NCBI GenBank assembly: GCA_023481105.1
Contig: JAMCWK010000150.1
Coordinates: forward strand, 22,791-86,790
Direction of reading: 5' to 3'
DNA: 64,000 nt
Origin: Acidobacteriota bacterium
GTDB taxonomy: Bacteria > Acidobacteriota > Terriglobia > Acidiferrales > UBA7541
A program made the translations under genes and the position numbers. Below the pieces are notes generated by a model, which saw only the letters and a list, made by a program, of their open reading frames with translations, ran no database searches and was not told where the DNA came from. Numbering within the stretch: position 1 is the stretch's first letter; each line of letters opens with the position of its first letter. Below are positions 1 through 8,462 of the stretch, one piece after another.

Positions 1-1
1 C

Positions 2-940
2 GGCATCAGCAGCGGCATGCTGGGCGGCCTTGGCGGGGGCCTGGGCGGAGGCATCGGTGCTGGGCTGGGAGGCGGATTGGGAGGATTCGGCGGCGGCCTC
101 GGCGGTGGAATTAATCCCGGAATTATTCCGGGTCAGTCGATTCTGACGGGAACAGGCGGGCGAATCAGCAACACGGCACTGGGCCAGCTGCAATTCACGC
201 TTAGCCCGCGCGCTTCCATTACTGCCAGCGGCTCCTACGGGATTTTGCGTTTTTTGGATAGCGGGTTCATCGAAAGTGACAACTATCAGTTTTCCGGCGG
301 GTACAACTACAAGCTGAACCCGTCCGACACTATTGGCGTGGTTTACACGGTCAATATGTTGCGCTTTGGCGGCATCAACCGCTCTGCGGATTTTCATAAT
401 GTGCAATTGGCGTACGGACGGCGCCTGACCGGCCGGCTGGCGATGCGTATCTCCGGCGGGCCGCAAATCGGCAGCTTCACCAACCCGGTGTCCGGCGCCG
501 GCAATCGCACATCGTGGGGCGTGCGCAGCTCGCTGATTTACAACCTGCGGAATACCACCCTGGGGCTGAACTACTCGCACAGCGCGAGTTCGGGGTCGGG
601 TGTTTTGGTGGGATCCGATGCTGATCGCATTGATGGTTCCATCAGCCGCCAACTGACGCGCATGTGGGCCGGCGGGTTGGTGTTCGGCTTTGCGCACAAC
701 AAAACCATCCAACAGTTGAATACCAGCGGCGTGGAACGCACTGTGAATACGTGGCATGCCGGGTTTAACTTGCAGCGGCCGCTGTCGCGCAAGGCGAGCT
801 TGACGTTTACCTACAACGTAACCGGGCAAAGCGCCAATAACCCGGTGGGATGCACCGGTTTGGCCTGCGGGCGGCTGCCGTTGCGGCATCAACTTGCGCT
901 GGCCATTAACTGGGGATTCGGCCCGTACGCAATTGACTAA
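2..940 (+). CDS. Outer-membrane beta-barrel-like protein of the EPS locus with Gly-rich N-terminal segment (5' end probably outside window)
   Basis: Frame open from base 2 (GISSG then M at 17); GLGGG-rich stretch followed by alternating amphipathic strands typical of a barrel; directly upstream of chain-length determinant gene. Confidence 0.6.
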   Translation, partial: GISSGMLGGLGGGLGGGIGAGLGGGLGGFGGGLGGGINPGIIPGQSILTGTGGRISNTALGQLQFTLSPRASITASGSYGILRFLDSGFIESDNYQFSGGYNYKLNPSDTIGVVYTVNMLRFGGINRSADFHNVQLAYGRRLTGRLAMRISGGPQIGSFTNPVSGAGNRTSWGVRSSLIYNLRNTTLGLNYSHSASSGSGVLVGSDADRIDGSISRQLTRMWAGGLVFGFAHNKTIQQLNTSGVERTVNTWHAGFNLQRPLSRKASLTFTYNVTGQSANNPVGCTGLACGRLPLRHQLALAINWGFGPYAID

Positions 941-999
941 CGGCCCCGGCGTTTCCAAGCTGGGAAGCAGACGCGATTCGGAAAGGGAAGCGAGGACTC

Positions 1000-2538
1000 A
1001 TGCTCGGACATCGTTCCATGTCGGTTGAGGATTACCTGGGAATGCTGCGGCGCAACAAGTGGCAGATCATCATCCCCATCCTGCTCATGCCCATGCTGGG
1101 TTACGGGGTGTCGCTGCTGCTGCCGGAACGCTATACGTCGCAGACCCTGGTGCTGGTGGAGCAGCAACGAGTGCCGACCTCCATCGTGCAATCCACGGTG
1201 ACCGAAGCGTTGAACCAGCGGCTGGGCACCATGCAGCAGCAAATCCTCTCGCGCACGCGCCTGCAGCCCATCATTGAGCGGCTGGGCTTGTACAAGGAAC
1301 AGGTGGCCAGCAAAGTGCCGATGGAAGATCTGGTGAACCAGATGCGCAAGTCCATCACTGTCACCACGGTGAAGACGGTGACCCCCGGCAGGCAGAATGA
1401 AGTGCCGGGATTTACCATCGCTTTCGAATCTGATAATCCGCGCACCGCACAGCTCGTCTGCGCGGAAATTCTTTCCATGTTTATCGACGAAAACATCAAG
1501 CTGCGCGCGCAGGCCGCGGAGAGCACCACCGATTTCCTTAGCAAGCAGGTGGAAGACGCCAAGAAGAAACTGGACGAGAAGGACCAGCGGGTGGCGGAGT
1601 TCAAGCGGCGCTACCTGGGCCAGCTTCCCGGACAGGAACAGTCCAACATGAACATCTTAATGGGATTGACGCAACAACTCGAAGCCGTCAATCAATTGCT
1701 GACGCGCACACACCAGGACAAGACTTATGCGGAGTCGCTGCTGGGGCAGCAGGTAGCGGTGTGGGAAGCCTCGCAATTGGGCAACAACCCGCAGACGCTG
1801 GAAGCACAGTTGTCTGCAATGCAGAACCAGCTCATCACGCTGGAAGCGCGTTACACCTCCGACCATCCCGACGTAACCAAGATGAAAGCGGACATCGCCC
1901 AGCTCAAGAGAAAGATCGACGAAGCCAACGCCAGCAACAAGGACAAGGCTGCGGACAAGGACAAAGCCGCCACGGCCAAGCTGAATGAGCCGCCACAAAT
2001 CCAGCAATTGCGCAACCAGATCTACCAGTACGACGTGACGCTCAAGGAAAAAACGCGCGACCAGGAACGCCTGCAAGATCAGATCAAGGTTTATCGCTCG
2101 CGCGTGGAGCTCAGCCCCCTGGTGGAGCAGCAGTACAACGAAATCCTGCGCGATTACAGCACCGCCCAGGGTTTCTACGACGACATGCTGAAGAAGCGCG
2201 GCACCTCGGAAGTGGCCGAGGACCTCGAACGCCGCCAGCAGTCGGAACAGTTCCGCGTGGTGGATCCGCCGAACATGCCTGTTACGCCAACGTTTCCCAA
2301 CCGCTTGCTGTTTTTGGCCGGGGGGCTAGGCGGCGGCTTGGGCCTCGGCTTTGGCATTGCGCTGTTGCTGGAACTGAAGGACAAATCCATCCGCACCGAG
2401 GCGGATATCGAAGCGCTGCTGCAACTGCCGACGCTGGCACTGGTACCGTCGGTGGCCGAAGGCGCCAGCAGCAGGCGGGGTTTATTTTCACGCATGCGCA
2501 AGACGCCAGAACGAGCCTTGCCCGGGGCGGGAGCCTAG
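1000..2538 (+). CDS. Polysaccharide chain-length determinant (Wzz/GNVR family, exosortase-locus type); alternative start 1018
   Basis: N-terminal MSVEDYLGMLRRNKW plus TM, long coiled-coil, second TM near C-terminus (FLAGGLGGGLGLGFGIALL) after a P-rich motif (DPPNMPVTPTFPNR). Confidence 0.85.
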   Translation: MLGHRSMSVEDYLGMLRRNKWQIIIPILLMPMLGYGVSLLLPERYTSQTLVLVEQQRVPTSIVQSTVTEALNQRLGTMQQQILSRTRLQPIIERLGLYKEQVASKVPMEDLVNQMRKSITVTTVKTVTPGRQNEVPGFTIAFESDNPRTAQLVCAEILSMFIDENIKLRAQAAESTTDFLSKQVEDAKKKLDEKDQRVAEFKRRYLGQLPGQEQSNMNILMGLTQQLEAVNQLLTRTHQDKTYAESLLGQQVAVWEASQLGNNPQTLEAQLSAMQNQLITLEARYTSDHPDVTKMKADIAQLKRKIDEANASNKDKAADKDKAATAKLNEPPQIQQLRNQIYQYDVTLKEKTRDQERLQDQIKVYRSRVELSPLVEQQYNEILRDYSTAQGFYDDMLKKRGTSEVAEDLERRQQSEQFRVVDPPNMPVTPTFPNRLLFLAGGLGGGLGLGFGIALLLELKDKSIRTEADIEALLQLPTLALVPSVAEGASSRRGLFSRMRKTPERALPGAGA

Positions 2539-2547
2539 GACACGACG

Positions 2548-3537
2548 ATGTATAAAAAGTTTTTTGGCTTGCGCGAAAATCCGTTCAACGTCAATCCGGA
2601 CCCGCGCTATCTCTGCCTGAACAAGCATACCCAGGAGGCGCTGGCCTGCCTGACCTACGGCATCCAGAGCCGCAAGGGATTCATCCTGCTGAGCGGCGAG
2701 GTGGGCACGGGCAAGACCACGCTGTTGAACAAGTTGCTGGACTGGTTGCACCGCGAGCGCGTGGCGACGGCTTTTCTCTTCAACTCGCGGCTGAACGTGA
2801 CGCAGTTTTTCGACTTCATGATGGCGGATTTCGGCATCCCCACCGACACCCGGCAGAAGAGCCAGGTGCTGATGAAGCTGAACCATTGGCTGCTGGAGCG
2901 CTACCAGGCCGGGGAAACCGCCGTGCTGGTGGTGGACGAAGCACAAAATCTCTCCACGCAGGTGCTGGAGGAAATTCGCCTGCTCACCAATCTGGAGACT
3001 GCCACAGATAAGTTGCTGCAGATCGTGCTCTCCGGCCAGCCGGAACTGGAATACAAATTGAACCAGCCGCAGTTGCGGCAACTCCGCCAGCGCATCACCC
3101 TGCGGTGCAAGACGCACCCGCTCTCGCTAGAAGAGACCGAAAGCTATATCACCAGCCGGCTGCAGATTGCCGGAGCCGACGGGCATCTAATTTTTTCGCC
3201 GCAAGCGGTGGAGACCATTCACGGCTATGCGCGCGGCATCCCGCGCGTGACCAATTTGTTGTGCGAACACGCCCTAATCAGCGCTTTTGTGGATCAGCAG
3301 TGCCCCATCACCGGAGCGACCGTGGACGAAGTGGCCCGGGAGTTCCAGTTGCATGAAGTGGAGCCCAACGCGCAGCCGATCGAAGAAGCCGAGCCCAGCG
3401 GAGAAAACCGGCGCCTGATGGAGGCGCTGCAGAGCCTGGTCACGCTCGTGGACCACCTGCGCCGCACGGACGCTTCCCCGCAAACCACGAGGAAAGGAAG
3501 TTATGAGCCGCATTCACGAAGCATTAAAGAAAGCTGA
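2548..3537 (+). CDS. ExeA/GspA-like AAA ATPase of the EPS locus
   Basis: MYKKFFGLRENPFNVNPDPRYL start, Walker A GEVGTGKTT, Walker B VLVVDEAQNL. Confidence 0.85.
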   Translation: MYKKFFGLRENPFNVNPDPRYLCLNKHTQEALACLTYGIQSRKGFILLSGEVGTGKTTLLNKLLDWLHRERVATAFLFNSRLNVTQFFDFMMADFGIPTDTRQKSQVLMKLNHWLLERYQAGETAVLVVDEAQNLSTQVLEEIRLLTNLETATDKLLQIVLSGQPELEYKLNQPQLRQLRQRITLRCKTHPLSLEETESYITSRLQIAGADGHLIFSPQAVETIHGYARGIPRVTNLLCEHALISAFVDQQCPITGATVDEVAREFQLHEVEPNAQPIEEAEPSGENRRLMEALQSLVTLVDHLRRTDASPQTTRKGSYEPHSRSIKES

Positions 3538-4435
3538 ACAGGAACGCAGCGGCAACCCCCGGCCGGCGGAAGACGTTCTGGCTCCGGTGGAGTTTCCGGA
3601 GACCAGCGCACTCCACCGTCCGGCGGAGGCGCATGCCATCGTGTCGGCGGCCGTAGAGAGCTCCGACGGGATGACGTTCGACATGATTCGGGAACGCTGC
3701 CACGCCACCTCGTGGAATTTCGACCCGCGCACGGTGCTTTTCGGCACGCCACGTCCCGGTGAACAGAAGGCGCGCCTGGGAACGGAAGAGTTCCGGACGC
3801 TGCGTTCGCGGCTCTACCAAATCCGGGAACGGCAGCCGCTGAAGTCCATACTGGTGACCAGCGCCCTGCCCGCTGAGGGAAAAACCTTTGTGGCCGCGAA
3901 CCTGGCGCAGGTGATTGTCCGGCAGCATGAGCGTCGCGCGCTGTTGATTGACGCCGACCTGCGGTGGTCCCGCCTGCACCTGTCGTTCGGCACCTCGTTG
4001 AAGCCGGGGCTTTCGGACTATCTCGCCGGCAATGCAGACGAATTCGGCATCATCCAGCGCGGAGCTTACGAAAACCTGTTTTTCATTCCCGGAGGCAGCC
4101 CCTGCTCCAACCCCGCCGAGCTGATTGCCAGCGGCAAGTTGGAGGCCCTGCTGCGGCGAGTGTCGCCGCTGTTTGATTGGGTCATCATCGATTCGCCGCC
4201 GGCGGTGCCTGTCTCCGACCCGAGCCTGCTGGCGGACATGTGCGACGGCGTGCTGATGGTGGTGCGCTCGGCGGTGACTCCCTACGACATGGCACAGCGC
4301 GCCGTGCAAGAGTTTCGTGAAAAGCACTTGGTCGGTGTGGTGCTCAACGACGTGGAGCCCGGCTCCGGATACAGCTCGTATTACTACCACTACTACCACG
4401 GACGCTCCGGCGTGAACGGGAAAGGCAAGGGATAG
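3503..4435 (+). CDS. CpsD/CapB-type tyrosine-protein kinase, EPS locus
   Basis: MSRIHEALKKAEQER start, SALPAEGKT Walker A-like, LLIDADLR, Tyr-rich C-terminus YSSYYYHYYHGRSG; 35-bp overlap with upstream gene. Confidence 0.85.
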   Translation: MSRIHEALKKAEQERSGNPRPAEDVLAPVEFPETSALHRPAEAHAIVSAAVESSDGMTFDMIRERCHATSWNFDPRTVLFGTPRPGEQKARLGTEEFRTLRSRLYQIRERQPLKSILVTSALPAEGKTFVAANLAQVIVRQHERRALLIDADLRWSRLHLSFGTSLKPGLSDYLAGNADEFGIIQRGAYENLFFIPGGSPCSNPAELIASGKLEALLRRVSPLFDWVIIDSPPAVPVSDPSLLADMCDGVLMVVRSAVTPYDMAQRAVQEFREKHLVGVVLNDVEPGSGYSSYYYHYYHGRSGVNGKGKG

Positions 4436-4441
4436 AGGATC

Positions 4442-5818
4442 GTGGTCCGTCTCTTCAACGTCTATTACCCAGCTCGAACCCTGGTGCTCATCGGCGGGGA
4501 AGCCGTGGTGGTGTGTCTCTCTTTCCTCGCCGCCGTGTTTGTGCAGCTGGGACCGGATTCCTACATTGCGCTGAATTACGAAGGCGGCTACTTCAAGATT
4601 CTCGGCGTCACTGGCTTGGCGATGCTTTGCGCCTACTACTTCGATTTGTATGATTTCCAGCGTCTGCCTTCGCGCGGCGAGACTTATTTCCGCTTGCTCA
4701 TGCAACTGGCCACTTTGTCGTTTCTGCTGGCGGCGGTGGCGATGCTCTACCCGGATTTCGTGGTCGGGAGGGGCGTGTCGCTGGTGGGCCTGGTCATCCT
4801 CACTTTCGCGATGCTGAGCTGGCGTGCGGCGTATGGATGGCTGCTGCGCCAACCCTTCCTGCGGGAGCGCGTCTACGTGTTGGGTGGCGGCGAGCGCGCA
4901 CAGCGGCTGGTGCACGCCCTGCGCACGCGCCATGAGCTGGGCATGGACGTCGTCGGCTGGGTGGGTGCCATGGGGAATGGCTCGCTGACGCGCGAGAATC
5001 TTTCTCAGGCGCTGCAACCACTTCGCGGCGCCAAAGCTGTGGACCGCGTGATTGTGGCCCTTTCCGACCGCCGCGGCACCATGCCCGTGCGCGAATTGCT
5101 GGATTTGCGCTTGAGCAATGTGAAGGTCGAGGAAGCCACCAGCTTACTGGAGAGAATCGACGGCAAGATCGCCGTAGACGAATTGCATCCGAGCTGGCTG
5201 ATTTTCTCCGAAGGATTCCGGCTGAAAGACTCGGTGATCTTCGGGCGGCGCATGATGTCGCTGCTAATCTCCGCGATGCTGCTGGTGCTGGTTCTGCCGC
5301 TACTGCCGCTCATCGCGCTGTTGATCAAACTGAGCTCGCCGGGAGCCGTGCTGTACAAGCAGAAACGCGTGGGGCGCAGCGGCAAAGTTTTTTTCTGCTA
5401 CAAATTCCGCACGATGCGTGCAGACGCGGAGGCGGATACCGGACCCACCTGGGCCGGCGACGATGACCCGCGCATCACCAAGATCGGCCGTATCCTACGC
5501 AGCTCTCGGCTGGACGAGATCCCGCAGCTCTGGAATGTCTTCAAGGGCGATATGGGGTTCGTCGGCCCGCGCCCGGAGCGGCCGGAATTCGTCGAATGGC
5601 TCAGTCGTGAAATCCCCTATTACAACCTCCGGCACCTCGTGCGCCCGGGCATCACCGGATGGGCGCAGATCAGCTACCAGTACGGCGCGTCGCTCGAAGA
5701 GTCCAAAGAAAAACTGCAGTACGACCTGTACTACATGAAGAACATCTCGATGGCCTTCGACCTCTATATTATTTTCCTGACCATCAAGATCGTGCTGTTC
5801 GGCCGGGGGGCGAAGTGA
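4442..5818 (+). CDS. Undecaprenyl-phosphate sugar phosphotransferase (EpsB/WcaJ-like)
   Basis: N-terminal multi-TM and CoA-binding-like domain, C-terminal bacterial sugar transferase motifs KFRTMRADAE, RITKIGRILRSSRLDEIPQLWNVFKGDMGFVGPRPERPEF. GTG start. Confidence 0.9.
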   Translation: MVRLFNVYYPARTLVLIGGEAVVVCLSFLAAVFVQLGPDSYIALNYEGGYFKILGVTGLAMLCAYYFDLYDFQRLPSRGETYFRLLMQLATLSFLLAAVAMLYPDFVVGRGVSLVGLVILTFAMLSWRAAYGWLLRQPFLRERVYVLGGGERAQRLVHALRTRHELGMDVVGWVGAMGNGSLTRENLSQALQPLRGAKAVDRVIVALSDRRGTMPVRELLDLRLSNVKVEEATSLLERIDGKIAVDELHPSWLIFSEGFRLKDSVIFGRRMMSLLISAMLLVLVLPLLPLIALLIKLSSPGAVLYKQKRVGRSGKVFFCYKFRTMRADAEADTGPTWAGDDDPRITKIGRILRSSRLDEIPQLWNVFKGDMGFVGPRPERPEFVEWLSREIPYYNLRHLVRPGITGWAQISYQYGASLEESKEKLQYDLYYMKNISMAFDLYIIFLTIKIVLFGRGAK

Positions 5819-6933
5819 AGTATGTGTTCTGGCTCTCGGTGCTGTTGATCGGGTACAGCTACGCGGGTTTTCCGTTATGGCTTTATCTGCGCAGCCGCTG
5901 GCGGGCTATCCCGGTACTCCGCGAACCAATCCTTCCCTTTGTTTCGATCGTGATGGCCGTCCGCAATGAGGCCCAGGCGTTGCCCGGCAAGCTCAAAAAC
6001 CTGGAGGAGCTGAATTATCCGCCCGAGCGCCTGGAGATTGTCGTCGCATCCGACGCCTCCACGGATGCGACCAACGCGCTACTCGCGGAGCGCGCCAGCA
6101 ACCGTCTCCGTCCGGTGTTCTGTGCCGAACACGCGGGCAAGGCAGCAGCATTGAACCAGGGCATCCAAGCGGTGCGGGGCGAAATCGTGCTGTTCACCGA
6201 TGCGCGGCAGATGTTGGAAGGCGATGCCTTGCGCCGGCTGGTGGAGCGATTTGCCGATCCCGCCGTGGGCTGCGTCAGCGGAGAACTGATGCTGGGCGAG
6301 CCGGGCCCTGCGGACCGGCACGAGGGCGTGGGCCTGTACTGGAAAATGGAGAAGAAGATCCGGGAGTGGGAAGGCGCAGCGGGTTCGGTGGTCGGCGCGA
6401 CGGGCGCCATCTACGCCGTTCGCAAGAAATACATTGTGCCGCTTCCGGCGGGAACCATTCTCGATGATGTTTATATTCCGTTGCACGTCGCGCGGCAGGG
6501 CGGGCGCGTGGTGTTTGAGCCTGGCGCGCGCGCCTGGGACAACTTCACCGATACGCCCGCGCGCGAGTTTGGCCGCAAAGTGCGCACGTTAACCGGAAAT
6601 TACCAACTGCTGCAGCTTGCTCCGTGGCTGCTGACGCGGGAAAACCCGGTGCGGTTCGAATTCATCAGCCACAAACTGTTGCGCCTGTGCGTACCGTTTG
6701 CACTGGCGGGCGCGCTGGGGAGCTCGCTGTTGACGGCGGAGGCTTTTTATCGGGCGCTGGCGGTGGCGCAGTTGGCGCTGTACTCACTGGCACTATTGGC
6801 GCTGGTACGACCCGCGCCGGGTGTAGCCGGCCGGCTGGGCAACGTGGTCTTTAGCTTCTTGATGTTGAACACTGCGGCCGTCGTGGCCCTGATTAACTTT
6901 CTCACGGGAAAGAAGGAGGTCTGGGTGAGGTGA
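5815..6933 (+). CDS. Family 2 glycosyltransferase, membrane-associated
   Basis: FVSIVMAVRNEA, VVASDASTD, FTDARQML; GTG start overlapping upstream TGA (GTGA). The track start at 5659 is an in-frame extension into the sugar transferase gene. Confidence 0.8.
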   Translation: MKYVFWLSVLLIGYSYAGFPLWLYLRSRWRAIPVLREPILPFVSIVMAVRNEAQALPGKLKNLEELNYPPERLEIVVASDASTDATNALLAERASNRLRPVFCAEHAGKAAALNQGIQAVRGEIVLFTDARQMLEGDALRRLVERFADPAVGCVSGELMLGEPGPADRHEGVGLYWKMEKKIREWEGAAGSVVGATGAIYAVRKKYIVPLPAGTILDDVYIPLHVARQGGRVVFEPGARAWDNFTDTPAREFGRKVRTLTGNYQLLQLAPWLLTRENPVRFEFISHKLLRLCVPFALAGALGSSLLTAEAFYRALAVAQLALYSLALLALVRPAPGVAGRLGNVVFSFLMLNTAAVVALINFLTGKKEVWVR

Positions 6934-6988
6934 AGTCCTGCGGGCATCGGCCACGCAGGGCGTATCGCCCTGTCCCAGAACACGCGCG

Positions 6989-8416
6989 TTGGCAACCACG
7001 GTCCTACCGAAGGAAGGACTCGAAAAAGGCGCCGGCCGGTCTGGCAGCATGACGTTTGCTTACTGGGGCCTGGTCTCGTTTCTATTCGTGTACTGCGCGC
7101 GCCCCAGCGACTGGCTGGGACGGGGAATGCGCGAATTCCCCTTTGCTAAGATCACCGCAGGTATCGCAATCTTGGGGCTGCTGGCGGCAATGCTGACGGG
7201 CGGCCGCAAGTTTTTGCACCTGCCCAAAGAAGTAATCCTAATCTTTTTTCTTTTTGGATGGCTTTGCCTCTCCGTGCCGTTTTCCGTCTGGCCGGGCGGA
7301 AGTTTTGACACTGTATTTGTGGACTTCTCCAAGGTCATTCCCATCGTCATCCTGATCGTGTCAACCGCGAACACACCGACCCGCTTGCGGCTGCTCTTCA
7401 CAGTCCAAACCGCATCGGTGGCGACCATTGCCGTGCTTACGCTGATGGGCAGATCTAACATGGTGGGACTGTCCCAAAGCTCGGATGTGGTCCGGTTCGG
7501 CGGGGCCATTGGGGGGATCTTCGGAAATCCCAACGATTTCGCGTGGGCGCTGAGCCTGGTGCTGCCGTTTGCCTTTGCGTTGATGCTGCACAGCCGGAAC
7601 ATCTTTACGAAGAGCATGTGGGCCATGTCCATGGTCGTCATGGTGATCGCCGCGATGAAGACTTATTCGCGCGGCGGCGTGATCTGCATGATCGTGTCCG
7701 GCGGAATCACCATCTGGCTTTTCGGTGTGCGGGCGCGGAAGCCCCAACTCATCGTCGGCGCTGCAGTGGCCGGACTGTTGGTGCTTGCCTTTTTCTCACC
7801 GCCGGGCTTCTTCCAGCGCGTCTCCTCCACAACAGACTGGGCGGAGGACGCGACAGGTTCCGCATGGGCCCGCCAGCACCTTTTCCAGCTGAGCCTGCGA
7901 TACACCTTGGAGAATCCGCTGTTTGGCGTTGGACCGGGGAATTTCACGATTGTCTCCGGCTCGTGGCATGGAACACACAACACGTTCACACAATTCAGTT
8001 CGGAAGCAGGAATTCCAGCGGCCGCGTTGTTCATAATCATCCTGTGGTACTCGGTGCGGAACCTGCGCACGGTGCGCAAGTGGATGTCGGACAAAGATGA
8101 CCTTTGGGTCCTGTCGGCTGGATTAAGCGCCAGCTTCGCGGGATTCATCGTCGGCGGCTTCTTTGGCATGGCTGCCTACCATTTCTTTGCGTATTTCATG
8201 ATTGGCTATGCCTGTGCCATCTACCGGCTCGCGCAAAATGCGCGGGCCGCCAGCAGCCCCGATCAACCGGTTTCAAAAAAACCGAGTATTTCACGAAGAT
8301 CGCCGCGCAGAGAAGATCCTGAAGATACTGCCGCGCCTGACTATTCCCGGGTCCTGCGGCGGAGTTGGCGCACGGTTCGCGCGCCATTGCCGGCAAGAAC
8401 AAGCCCGGGAGACTGA
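6989..8416 (+). CDS. O-antigen ligase / O-glycosylation ligase-like polytopic membrane protein (TTG start 6989 or ATG 7049)
   Basis: Many TM segments; large loop with GVGPGNFTIVSGSWHGTHNTFTQFSSEAGIPA typical of Wzy/WaaL-type proteins. Confidence 0.8.
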   Translation: MATTVLPKEGLEKGAGRSGSMTFAYWGLVSFLFVYCARPSDWLGRGMREFPFAKITAGIAILGLLAAMLTGGRKFLHLPKEVILIFFLFGWLCLSVPFSVWPGGSFDTVFVDFSKVIPIVILIVSTANTPTRLRLLFTVQTASVATIAVLTLMGRSNMVGLSQSSDVVRFGGAIGGIFGNPNDFAWALSLVLPFAFALMLHSRNIFTKSMWAMSMVVMVIAAMKTYSRGGVICMIVSGGITIWLFGVRARKPQLIVGAAVAGLLVLAFFSPPGFFQRVSSTTDWAEDATGSAWARQHLFQLSLRYTLENPLFGVGPGNFTIVSGSWHGTHNTFTQFSSEAGIPAAALFIIILWYSVRNLRTVRKWMSDKDDLWVLSAGLSASFAGFIVGGFFGMAAYHFFAYFMIGYACAIYRLAQNARAASSPDQPVSKKPSISRRSPRREDPEDTAAPDYSRVLRRSWRTVRAPLPARTSPGD

Positions 8417-8462
8417 ACCGTGCGAACAGTCGCAGGCCGCGGCGCGAGCGAATCCGAAGGCG

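Noticed and set aside
3524-5017. 497-aa minus-strand ORF
   Set aside because: Antisense to the tyrosine kinase and sugar transferase genes; shadow ORF.
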